Shown here: piece by piece, positions 6,996 through 14,211 of the stretch
Numbering within the stretch: the stretch's first letter is position 1
Layout of the letters: each line of letters starts with the position of its first letter
Source of the DNA: COE1 sp963596435
GTDB taxonomy: Bacteria > Bacillota > Clostridia > Lachnospirales > Lachnospiraceae
Assembly (NCBI GenBank): GCA_963596435.1
Contig: CAVBMG010000064.1
Coordinates: 1-19,652 of the forward strand
Length of the DNA stretch: 19,652 nt
Direction: 5' to 3'
The notes under the pieces: model-generated
What the model saw: the letters and a program-made list of their open reading frames with translations, nothing else
What the model was told of the DNA's origin: nothing
The model's database searches: none
Made by a program: the position numbers and the translations under genes

Positions 6996-9329
6996 ATGGA
7001 TATCATACTGAAACTAAAAGATGAATTAAACGTTGAAAAATGGCAGGTGGAAGCTGCTGTAAAATTAATAGACGAGGGCAATACGATTCCTTTTATTTCA
7101 CGATACCGTAAGGAAGCAACAGGCTCTCTCAATGATGAAGTACTGAGAAATCTTTATGAGAGACTGACTTATCTGCGTAATCTGGAAGATAAGAAACAGC
7201 AGGTACTGAACAGTATTGAAGAACAGGGAATGCTGACAGAAGAACTTAGAAACAAGATTCAGGCAGCAGAGACTATGGTAGTCGTAGAAGACCTGTATCG
7301 TCCTTACAGACCTAAGCGTAAGACAAGAGCAAGCGTAGCCAAGGAGAAGGGGCTGGATGGACTTGCCCAGATCATTCTGGCGCAGGAGACAACCAGACCA
7401 CTTATTGAAGAAGCAGAGCAGTATGTCAGCGAGGAGAAGGAAGTCAAGAATGTAAAAGAAGCTCTCCAGGGCGCACTTGACATTATTGCAGAGTCCATAT
7501 CCGATAATGCGGATTACAGAGCCTATATCAGAGAAGCTACCTTTAATGAAGGCAAGATTATCAGCCAGGCAAAGGATGAGAAGGCACAGAGCGTTTATGA
7601 AATGTACTATGACTTTGAAGAACCTGTGAATAAAGTAGCAGGACACAGAGTACTGGCATTGAACCGTGGTGAGAATGAGAAGATACTGACAGTGAAGATT
7701 GAAGCACCGGAAGAACAGATTATCCGCTTCCTGGAGAAGAAAGTAATCACTGCTGAGAATGAGAATACCACACCTGCACTGCAGCAGGCGATTCAGGACA
7801 GCTATGATCGTCTTATTGCTCCGGCAATCGAGAGAGATATCAGAAATGAACTGACAGAGAAGGCAGAAGACGGAGCTATTACCGTATTTGGCAAGAATCT
7901 GGAACAGCTTCTGATGCAGCCTCCAATCGCAGGAAAGGTTGTACTGGGATGGGACCCTGCATTCAGAACAGGCTGTAAGCTTGCCGTTGTAGACCCGACT
8001 GGTAAAGTACTGGATACGAAGGTAATCTATCCTACAGCACCACAGAACAAAGTAGAAGAAGCCAAGGCAGAATTAAAGAAACTCATTAAGAAATATAATG
8101 TAAATCTGATTTCTGTGGGAAATGGTACTGCTTCCCGTGAATCAGAGCAGGTCATTGTGGAATTACTCAAAGAACTGGATACACCTGTTCAGTATGTCAT
8201 TGTAAATGAGGCAGGAGCATCTGTATATTCAGCCAGCAAACTGGCAACAGAAGAGTTCCCTAACTTTGATGTAGGACAGAGAAGTGCAGCGTCTATCGCC
8301 AGAAGATTACAGGACCCATTGGCAGAATTGGTTAAGATTGACCCTAAGTCCATCGGTGTAGGACAGTATCAGCATGATATGAACCAGAAGAAGCTGGGCG
8401 AAGCGCTTCACGGCGTAGTAGAAGATTCTGTAAATAAGGTCGGTGTTGATCTGAATACCGCATCTGCACCACTTCTTGAGTATATCTCCGGTATCAGCAA
8501 GGCAATTGCCAAGAATATCGTAGACTACAGAGAGACTAACGGCAGATTTACCAATCGTAAGCAGCTTTTGAAAGTAGCAAAGCTTGGTCCCAAGGCATTT
8601 GAGCAGTGTGCAGGTTTCATGCGTATTACAGATGGTGATAATCCCTTGGATGCAACCAGCGTACATCCAGAATCCTATGGGGCAGCAGAACAGCTTCTTG
8701 AGAAGCTTGGACTGTCCATGGATGACTTGAAGGAGATTCAGAAGAAGGCAGCTGTAAAACCCGCTAAGACAGCATCCCAGCCCAAGCCTAAGAAGCAGGA
8801 GAAGAAGGTTGTGATCCGTAACACCAATACAGCCATGGGCAAAGCACTGGCAGCAGCTATGGGCGGTGTATCTCTTGCCCAGGATGTCGATACGAAATCA
8901 GCACCGGCACAGAAGCAGGAGACTGCTGTGAACGGATTGGAACGCAGAGTAAAAGATAAAAAGAAAATGGCAGAGGAACTTGGCATTGGAGAGATCACGC
9001 TGACAGATATCCTCAAGGAACTGGAGAAGCCGGCAAGAGATCCCCGTGAGGACATGCCTGCCCCGATTCTTCGCAGTGACGTACTGGATATGAAAGACTT
9101 AAAGCCCGGTATGATCTTAAAGGGAACAGTCCGTAATGTCATTGATTTTGGTGTTTTCGTAGATATCGGTGTACATCAGGACGGTCTGGTGCATATCTCC
9201 CAGATCACAGATAAATACATCAAGCATCCGCTGGAAGCAGTCAGCGTTGGCGACATTGTAGATGTAAAAGTTATGGATGTGGACTTGACAAAAAAGAGAA
9301 TATCCCTTACAATGCGTATTGATAAATAA
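6996..9329 (+). CDS. tex: Tex family RNA-binding protein
   Basis: Tex proteins bind nucleic acid through a C-terminal S1 domain and are linked to transcription and RNA handling; the molecular role remains poorly defined. The 777-residue protein shows the conserved Tex N-terminal domain (VEAAVKLIDEGNTIPFISRYRKEATG), a YqgF/RNase H-like domain beginning at GWDPAFRTGCK about 317, helix-hairpin-helix repeats about 487-543 (LLEYISGISKAIAKNIV), and an S1 domain about 700-776 ending the protein. Between the HhH part and the conserved KKKMAEELGIGEITLTDILKELEKPARDP lies a Lys/Ala/Gln/Pro-rich stretch of about 60 residues from 586, which I read as a lineage-specific linker. The ATG at 6996 has AGGAAG nearby with short spacing. 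The last codons contain a strong promoter for the next gene. Confidence 0.95.
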   Translation: MDIILKLKDELNVEKWQVEAAVKLIDEGNTIPFISRYRKEATGSLNDEVLRNLYERLTYLRNLEDKKQQVLNSIEEQGMLTEELRNKIQAAETMVVVEDLYRPYRPKRKTRASVAKEKGLDGLAQIILAQETTRPLIEEAEQYVSEEKEVKNVKEALQGALDIIAESISDNADYRAYIREATFNEGKIISQAKDEKAQSVYEMYYDFEEPVNKVAGHRVLALNRGENEKILTVKIEAPEEQIIRFLEKKVITAENENTTPALQQAIQDSYDRLIAPAIERDIRNELTEKAEDGAITVFGKNLEQLLMQPPIAGKVVLGWDPAFRTGCKLAVVDPTGKVLDTKVIYPTAPQNKVEEAKAELKKLIKKYNVNLISVGNGTASRESEQVIVELLKELDTPVQYVIVNEAGASVYSASKLATEEFPNFDVGQRSAASIARRLQDPLAELVKIDPKSIGVGQYQHDMNQKKLGEALHGVVEDSVNKVGVDLNTASAPLLEYISGISKAIAKNIVDYRETNGRFTNRKQLLKVAKLGPKAFEQCAGFMRITDGDNPLDATSVHPESYGAAEQLLEKLGLSMDDLKEIQKKAAVKPAKTASQPKPKKQEKKVVIRNTNTAMGKALAAAMGGVSLAQDVDTKSAPAQKQETAVNGLERRVKDKKKMAEELGIGEITLTDILKELEKPARDPREDMPAPILRSDVLDMKDLKPGMILKGTVRNVIDFGVFVDIGVHQDGLVHISQITDKYIKHPLEAVSVGDIVDVKVMDVDLTKKRISLTMRIDK
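9285..9313 (+). promoter_or_regulatory. Promoter of the FMN riboswitch-ribU unit, inside tex
   Basis: A perfect TTGACA at 9285-9290, a 17-bp spacer and TACAAT at 9308-9313. Both boxes lie in the last 15 codons of tex. Transcription would start near 9320, about 20 nt before the riboswitch. Confidence 0.75.
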
Positions 9330-9341
9330 AATATAAGGTAA

Positions 9342-9456
9342 TTCTTCGGGGTTGGGTGTAATTCCCTACCGGCGGTATAGTCCGCGACCCGTGCTTATGC
9401 ATGGCTGATATGGTGCGATTCCATAACCGACAGTAAAGTCTGGATGAGAGAAGAAA
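9342..9456 (+). ncRNA. FMN riboswitch (RFN element)
   Basis: The conserved RFN core is present in order: TTCGGGG, GGGTG-AATTCCC, ACCGGCGGTA, AGTCCGCGACCC, GGTGCGATTCC, ACCGACAGTAAAGTCTGGAT and GAGAAGA. P1 can form from TTCTTC at 9342-9347 and GAAGAA at 9450-9455. The RNA binds flavin mononucleotide. With the terminator at 9501-9535 it should switch off ribU when FMN is plentiful. It lies just after the tex stop, so read-through from tex would be subject to it as well. Confidence 0.95.
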
Positions 9457-9500
9457 ATGAATCGTTTTTAACACAGGTTTATTACGATATGCTAAGAATA

Positions 9501-9535
9501 CCCCGAATTGTTTTGGTACAGTTCGGGGCTTTTTT
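9501..9535 (+). terminator. Riboswitch-controlled intrinsic terminator
   Basis: CCCCGAATTGT (9501-9511) pairs with ACAGTTCGGGG (9518-9528), 11 bp with one G-U, loop TTTGGT, then six T at 9530-9535. Its 5' arm CCCCGAA is fully complementary to TTCGGGG at 9345-9351 in the riboswitch, giving a possible antiterminator when FMN is absent. Confidence 0.9.
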
Positions 9536-9626
9536 GTATGATATACAATGGTGTGGAGTGATCTACCATGTAGAACGGTTTATACAGAATGGAGAATTTC
9601 CTTACAATGAAAAGGAGATTAGAACA

Positions 9627-10388
9627 ATGAATGAATTTATCACAAACATCGCAGAAAATGTAACCTTTGTCCTGGAATTTCTGGCGCTTGTAGCTGCCCT
9701 GGTCGCAGTAGCTGTCATCGCTGAGAAGTTGCTTAATAAGCGAAACGGTAACGACAGTAAGATACTGACCACCAGAAAAGTAGCAATGATCGGCATGTTC
9801 TCTGCTGTTGCAGGTATCTTTATGATTCTGGAACTGCCTATGCCTTTTGCTCCGTCCTTCTACAAGATAGACCCAAGTGAATTGCCGGTATTGATATGTG
9901 GTTTCGCCTTTGGACCTGTAGCAGGTGTTCTGACAGAGTTTGTGAAGATCATCATCAAATTATTCCTGAAACCTACCTCTACTGCTTTTGTTGGAGAACT
10001 TGCCAACTTCTGTGTAGGATGCTCCATGATTCTTCCGGCTACGATCATTTATCATGCCAAGAAGAGTAAGACAACAGCAATCATTGGCTGTGTGGCAGGA
10101 ACTGTAGTGATGACGCTCTTTGGAACATTATTTAATGCAGTTTATTTATTACCAACCTTTGCTGTTATGTATGGTATGCCTCTGGATGCACTGATTGGTA
10201 TGGGAACTGCCCTGAATGCGAATGTAACAGATGTATTTTCTTTCGTAGCATTCTGTGTAGCACCATTAAATCTGATTAAGGGTGCAGCTGTATCTGTATT
10301 GACCTTTGTATTGTACAAGCCTTTAAGTCCTATCTTAAAGACTTCCTGGGAAGCATCTACAGTACGTAAGCCATCTCAGACTATGTAA
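9627..10388 (+). CDS. ribU: Riboflavin ECF transporter S component RibU
   Basis: Membrane S component that binds riboflavin and associates with the shared ECF energising module (EcfA ATPases and EcfT), which is not in this window. Function rests on the FMN riboswitch upstream and on family marks: IDPSELPVLICGFAFGP at about 81-97, a multi-helix core, and NLIKG at about 215-219. At 253 residues it is longer than usual RibU (about 190-200). The extra part is an N-terminal hydrophobic helix (about 12-35) plus a polar linker before the core, which begins near TTRKVAMIGMF. The frame stays open back to 9444, inside the riboswitch, but AAAGGAGA at 9611-9618 with 8-nt spacing marks ATG 9627 as the start. 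A terminator follows. Confidence 0.9.
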   Translation: MNEFITNIAENVTFVLEFLALVAALVAVAVIAEKLLNKRNGNDSKILTTRKVAMIGMFSAVAGIFMILELPMPFAPSFYKIDPSELPVLICGFAFGPVAGVLTEFVKIIIKLFLKPTSTAFVGELANFCVGCSMILPATIIYHAKKSKTTAIIGCVAGTVVMTLFGTLFNAVYLLPTFAVMYGMPLDALIGMGTALNANVTDVFSFVAFCVAPLNLIKGAAVSVLTFVLYKPLSPILKTSWEASTVRKPSQTM

Positions 10389-10415
10389 ATCCACTATTAT
10401 CTATAATCTTATAAG

Positions 10416-10449
10416 AAAGTCTCAATTCCATCGGAGTTGGGACTTTTTT
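10416..10449 (+). terminator. Intrinsic terminator after ribU
   Basis: A 14-bp stem (10416-10429 with 10433-10446, two G-U pairs), a 3-nt loop and a run of six T at 10444-10449. Confidence 0.9.
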
Positions 10450-10518
10450 CATCTTTATAAAAAAATTATAAATTTCTGAAGACTTTTTGAACCCCACTCC
10501 GTTATAAATATATGAAAA

Positions 10519-10550
10519 CCTTAATTAACTTTAAGTTTTCCTTAAAATTG
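10519..10550 (+). promoter_or_regulatory. Three phased CYTTAA boxes, candidate activator site
   Basis: CCTTAA at 10519, CTTTAA at 10529 and CCTTAA at 10540 recur in the same orientation every 10-11 bp, ending just before the -10 of the efflux operon. Such helical phasing is typical of OmpR/PhoB-type response regulator sites. The regulator is unknown and none is encoded nearby. Confidence 0.45.
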
Positions 10551-10557
10551 TTATAGT
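10529..10557 (+). promoter_or_regulatory. Candidate promoter of the ABC efflux operon
   Basis: An extended -10, TG at 10549-10550 followed by TATAGT at 10552-10557, lies 17 bp after a poor -35 (CTTTAA, 10529-10534). The weak -35 and the repeats covering it suggest a promoter that depends on an activator. A less good alternative is TTGAAC at 10487 with TATATG at 10509. Confidence 0.5.
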
Positions 10558-10558
10558 T

Positions 10559-10586
10559 TTAACACAATGAAAATATTCTGTGTTAA
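10559..10586. repeat. 8-bp inverted repeat at the efflux operon start point
   Basis: TTAACACA at 10559-10566 and TGTGTTAA at 10579-10586 are perfect reverse complements separated by 12 bp, centres 20 bp apart. It begins at about the predicted transcription start, so it may be a repressor operator or a hairpin at the 5' end of the mRNA. Confidence 0.5.
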
Positions 10587-10603
10587 GATGTTTCAGGAAT
10601 ACA

Positions 10604-10629
10604 GTTACTGACAAGGAAGATACAGTAAC
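10604..10629. repeat. 7-bp inverted repeat in the efflux operon leader
   Basis: GTTACTG at 10604-10610 and CAGTAAC at 10623-10629 are perfect reverse complements with a 12-nt spacer. It lies just upstream of the ribosome binding site (GAGGGA, 10635-10640) but does not include it. Confidence 0.4.
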
Positions 10630-10646
10630 AAGAAGAGGGAGTGAAT

Positions 10647-11369
10647 ATGGATAAAGTATTAATTGAAATCAGAGATATGCATAAGATTTATAATCCTGGT
10701 GAAAATGAAGTCCGGGCGCTGGATGGCGTGGATCTGACGATCTATGAGAATGAATTTGTAGCCATTATCGGACATTCTGGCTCTGGTAAATCCACACTGA
10801 TGAACATGCTGGGCTGTTTGGATGTACCGACCAGTGGAACCTACAGGCTTCATGACATTGATGTATCAGATATGGAGGATGATGAGCTTTCTGATGTGCG
10901 CAATCGTGAGATTGGATTTATTTTTCAGGGATTCAATCTGATTCAGAATCTGACAGCCCTGGAGAATGTGGAATTACCGCTGGTATATCGTGGTGTAGGC
11001 AAGAAGGAGAGAAGAGAACTGTCCCTGACAGCCCTGGATAAAGTAGGATTGTCAGGACGACTGGATCACAGACCGGCGCAGATGTCAGGAGGACAGCAGC
11101 AGAGAGTAGCGATTGCAAGAGCGATAGCACAGGCACCGCCCATTATTCTGGCGGATGAACCTACAGGTAACCTGGATTCACATTCCACAGGAGAGATCAT
11201 GCAGATATTGAGAGAGCTGCACAAAGAGGGAAGAACCGTCATTCTGATCACCCATGATAATGATATTGCCGAGAGAGCAGACAGAGTGATAAGAATCAGC
11301 GACGGAAGAATTGTAGAAGACACCAACAGACTGGTGAAACATGAGGAGGAGAGTTATGAAGAAGCGTAA
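10647..11369 (+). CDS. ABC transporter ATP-binding protein (MacB/LolD type)
   Basis: Nucleotide-binding subunit of an exporter whose adaptor and permease follow. The 240-residue protein has Walker A GHSGSGKST at 42-50, Q-loop glutamine 94 in FIFQGFN, signature SGGQQ at 147-151, Walker B IILADE at 166-171, D-loop NLD and the switch histidine 203. The short length and the LMNMLGCLDVPTSG stretch after Walker A are typical of the MacB/LolD/FtsE branch. GTG 10641 is in frame, but ATG 10647 has GAGGGA at 10635-10640 with 6-nt spacing. Its last 14 bp overlap the adaptor gene. Organisation and composition resemble B. subtilis YknXYZ, a Gram-positive MacAB-like system linked to resistance to a toxic peptide. 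The substrate here is unknown. Confidence 0.93.
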   Translation: MDKVLIEIRDMHKIYNPGENEVRALDGVDLTIYENEFVAIIGHSGSGKSTLMNMLGCLDVPTSGTYRLHDIDVSDMEDDELSDVRNREIGFIFQGFNLIQNLTALENVELPLVYRGVGKKERRELSLTALDKVGLSGRLDHRPAQMSGGQQQRVAIARAIAQAPPIILADEPTGNLDSHSTGEIMQILRELHKEGRTVILITHDNDIAERADRVIRISDGRIVEDTNRLVKHEEESYEEA

Positions 11370-12843
11370 AAAGAAAATCATCAAAATTGTGGCAGGTATT
11401 GTAGTAGTTGCCATCATTGCAGGAGTCGTAATCGGCTCACAGAATCAGGGAACAGCAGCAATTCCTGTGTATACACAACAGGCATTCAGAGGAGCTATCA
11501 GTTCAGAGCTGGATACCAGTGGTACTGTAAAGGCTGAGAATAAAGTAACTTATTTTGCACCAACAGGAACCAAAATAGCCGGCGTACCAATCCAGACAGG
11601 TGATGTGGTAAAGAGCGGTGATATGATGGTCTGCTTTGATGAGGCAGCCCTTGCCTATGCACAGAGACAAAGTGACCTGGAACAGAGGATCAGTGCTACA
11701 GATTATACGGCTGCCGTACAGACCAATCAGGAGCAGCAGGCTAAGCTGGCACAGGCTCAGTCAGATATTGCCGCACTGGAGATTCAGAAGGACAATTATG
11801 AGAGATACATAGAGGACCTTACCAATGGTATTACCGATGTGACTGCCCTGCGTAAGGCAGATCTGTACGCGGATATTTATTCTGCGGAAAAGGCAATCAA
11901 CAACTATGATCTGGCGATGCAGACTCCTACAGAAGATACCAATATGGATGAGCTGCTTCGCAAAAAGACAGAGAAGACCAATGAATTGAATAAATTACAG
12001 AATGAGTTAAGCATGCTCTCTGATTATAAGACCTCCTATGGCTGGGAAGATCTGCTGACACAGGCAAAGAAAGATCTTGCAGATGTAGAGACAAAGTTAC
12101 AGGAAGCCAAGGCTGATAAATCCAGCGCAGAAGCTTCTATTGTCAATGATAACAAGCTTGCAAGCTCTCAGCTTGCACAGGAGAAGACGAAGCTTACAAC
12201 ACAGGATGCCCAGACCAAGTATCAGGAAGCCTTAAATGGTATCGTAGCAGATTTTGACGGTGTCGTAACAGAATTGACAGCAGTTGATGGCGCTACAGTG
12301 CAGGAAGGAACACAGCTTCTTGTATTGGAAAGCTATGATGAAGTGTGCGTAGAATTTCAGGCTTCCAAGTATGATCTGGAGAATCTTGCAGTCGGTCAGA
12401 AGGCAGTGATTGATATTTCAGGTAAGAAATATGAAGGCAGTGTATCACGTATCAATAAAATGGCATCTCCCAATTCCTCAGGTGTGCCTATGGTAGCTGC
12501 CAGAGTACATATTGATAATCCGGATGAGAATGTATATCTGGGAATTGAAGCAAGACTTCAGATCACAACAGCACAGAATGACGACACTCTTTTAGTTCCT
12601 GTAGAAGCTGTCAATATTGATAATGACGGTAATTTCTGCTATCTCATAGAGAATGGTGTGCTTGTAAAGAGATACATAACAACAGGAATTTCCTCTTCTG
12701 AATACATTGAAGTAACAGACGGACTTACTGAGCAGGATGCAGTAGTGACTTCTGCCATGATGGATATGGAACTGACAGAAGGAATGGAAGTGACAGACAT
12801 GTCAGCAACTGAAGAGAGCACAACTGCCAGTACAGAGCAGTAG
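11356..12843 (+). CDS. HlyD/MacA-type efflux adaptor
   Basis: Membrane-anchored periplasmic-adaptor-like protein that in Gram-positives sits outside the membrane with its ABC permease. It is 495 residues: a very basic start, one membrane helix at about 9-27, the first half of the lipoyl/barrel-sandwich domain at about 57-98 (PIQTGDVVKSGDMMVCFDE), a long Gln/Lys/Glu-rich coiled coil at about 100-290, the second half at about 292-325 (GIVADFDGVVTELTAVDGATVQEG), beta-barrel and membrane-proximal domains (LLVPVEAVNIDNDG near 411), and an acidic Ser/Thr tail. An ATG at 11341 is in frame. I chose ATG 11356, since AGGAGGA at 11344-11350 lies 5 nt before it. The gene overlaps the end of the ATPase gene by 14 bp, suggesting translational coupling. 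Confidence 0.9.
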   Translation: MKKRKKKIIKIVAGIVVVAIIAGVVIGSQNQGTAAIPVYTQQAFRGAISSELDTSGTVKAENKVTYFAPTGTKIAGVPIQTGDVVKSGDMMVCFDEAALAYAQRQSDLEQRISATDYTAAVQTNQEQQAKLAQAQSDIAALEIQKDNYERYIEDLTNGITDVTALRKADLYADIYSAEKAINNYDLAMQTPTEDTNMDELLRKKTEKTNELNKLQNELSMLSDYKTSYGWEDLLTQAKKDLADVETKLQEAKADKSSAEASIVNDNKLASSQLAQEKTKLTTQDAQTKYQEALNGIVADFDGVVTELTAVDGATVQEGTQLLVLESYDEVCVEFQASKYDLENLAVGQKAVIDISGKKYEGSVSRINKMASPNSSGVPMVAARVHIDNPDENVYLGIEARLQITTAQNDDTLLVPVEAVNIDNDGNFCYLIENGVLVKRYITTGISSSEYIEVTDGLTEQDAVVTSAMMDMELTEGMEVTDMSATEESTTASTEQ

Positions 12844-12862
12844 AGCAGGGAGGACAATGTAA

Positions 12863-14104
12863 ATGTCAAAAATATGGGAATACATTAAGATTGCACTGAT
12901 GAATATCAGAAGCAATAAAGGACGTTCCTTTCTGACTATGCTGGGTATTATTATTGGTATCTCTTCTGTGATTCTGATTGTTTCTACCGGCTCTGGCGTA
13001 AAAGGCGGCGTCAGTGGACAGCTCAATGATCTGGTAGGCGGCTATGTACAGCTCTACGCAGAGAATGATGAGAAGAATTCAGATTATGTAGAGTTCTCAG
13101 ATGAAGATCTGGATGTTATCACAGAGAAGATAGACCATGTGAAAGGCGCTACAGACATGTGGATGTTCAGTGGAGCACAGACACAGAGTACGAAGGGAAC
13201 CTTTGACACGGCAGTAACTTTTGGTAATGAATCCTTACAGTATTATAATAAGACCAAGATGCTGAAAGGACGCTATTTTACCAAGAGTGAGTATCAGAAA
13301 GCGAGCAAAGTATGCGTTATCACGGAGAAAGGCGCTAAAAAGCTCTTCGGTTCCACAGATGTATTAGGTCTGGATGTGAATATGACCCTTTATGGTATTA
13401 CACAGGAATATACAATAGTAGGAATCCGAAAAGACAACGATTCTGCCATGAAAGGTATGGTGTTGAACTCAGGTGATGTAGAACTGGAGATTCCAACAAC
13501 TGTTCTGGAATCTGTATACGGATATTACACAGAGAAGTTTACTTCTTTCTTTATCTTCTGCGATTCTACAGAATACGTTAAGAGTGTTGCCAAGCAGGCA
13601 AAGAATCTGCTGGAAGCACGTTATAATATCAGAGGCAAAGAATATGTCCAGGTATATGATTTCGCTTCTTCACTGAGTGAGATTGATGATGTATTGAATT
13701 ATGTGACGATTTTTGTTGTGCTGGTAGCAGCGATATCCCTGATCGTAGGTGGTATCGGCGTTATGAATATTATGCTGGTATCTGTAACAGAACGAACCAA
13801 GGAGATCGGTATCCGTAAGGCACTTGGTGCCAAGACAGGCTCTATCCTGTTCCAGTTCCTGATGGAAGCGGTCATCATTACACTGATCGGCGGACTGCTG
13901 GGCATTGTAATTGGAATCGCCGGGGCAAAAGGCATCTGCTCGCTGCTGGGCGTTCTGGGACTTGGTTCCATCGAAGCAACCATTGATCCGGTGGTTGTAC
14001 TGGTAGCAACAGCCTTTTCCTCAATGGTTGGTATTTTCTTTGGAATATACCCCGCTAAAAAAGCTGCCAAGCTAAGCCCAATCGAAGCACTCCGACATGA
14101 GTGA
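12863..14104 (+). CDS. ABC transporter permease, FtsX/MacB family
   Basis: Membrane subunit of the efflux complex. The 413-residue protein has the MacB layout: one helix near 21-43 after NIRSNKGRSFLTMLGIIIG, an extracytoplasmic MacB-like domain of about 230 residues, then three helices near 279-306, 329-358 and 377-398. VTERTKEIGIRKALGAK precedes helix three and PIEALRHE ends the protein, both standard for FtsX/MacB permeases. GGGAGG at 12848-12853 lies 9 nt before the ATG, and 19 bp separate it from the adaptor stop. MacB-type permeases are mechanotransmitters and move substrates outside the membrane; in a cell without an outer membrane the cargo may be a peptide or lipid-attached compound. 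That is inference. Confidence 0.93.
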   Translation: MSKIWEYIKIALMNIRSNKGRSFLTMLGIIIGISSVILIVSTGSGVKGGVSGQLNDLVGGYVQLYAENDEKNSDYVEFSDEDLDVITEKIDHVKGATDMWMFSGAQTQSTKGTFDTAVTFGNESLQYYNKTKMLKGRYFTKSEYQKASKVCVITEKGAKKLFGSTDVLGLDVNMTLYGITQEYTIVGIRKDNDSAMKGMVLNSGDVELEIPTTVLESVYGYYTEKFTSFFIFCDSTEYVKSVAKQAKNLLEARYNIRGKEYVQVYDFASSLSEIDDVLNYVTIFVVLVAAISLIVGGIGVMNIMLVSVTERTKEIGIRKALGAKTGSILFQFLMEAVIITLIGGLLGIVIGIAGAKGICSLLGVLGLGSIEATIDPVVVLVATAFSSMVGIFFGIYPAKKAAKLSPIEALRHE

Positions 14105-14113
14105 TAATATATT

Positions 14114-14150
14114 AAACTCCCCTAAGACTTGAACTTTGGGGAGTTTTCGT
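14114..14150 (+). terminator. Intrinsic terminator of the efflux operon
   Basis: AAACTCCCC at 14114-14122 pairs with GGGGAGTTT at 14138-14146, with a possible AAG/CTT extension inside the loop. The T-run is short (TTTT, then CGTT), so termination may be partial. The -35 of the next promoter lies in the loop. Confidence 0.75.
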
Positions 14151-14156
14151 TATAAT
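14129..14156 (+). promoter_or_regulatory. Promoter of the ycxB-tsa-ispD operon
   Basis: TTGAAC at 14129-14134, a 16-bp spacer and a perfect TATAAT at 14151-14156. The -35 lies in the loop of the preceding terminator and the spacer includes its 3' arm. The expected start is about 14163, leaving a 50-nt leader. Confidence 0.65.
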
Positions 14157-14211
14157 ATAGATGTAACTATGCGGACAGCATACGCAATATAAGAACGAAG
14201 AAGGGGACTAT

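Noticed and set aside
8307..9142. Minus-strand open frames antisense to tex
   Set aside because: Compositional shadows of tex with no start signals or recognisable domains.
9444..9626. In-frame extension of ribU upstream to ATG 9444
   Set aside because: It starts inside the FMN riboswitch and reads through the terminator hairpin; ATG 9627 has a proper AAAGGAGA site.
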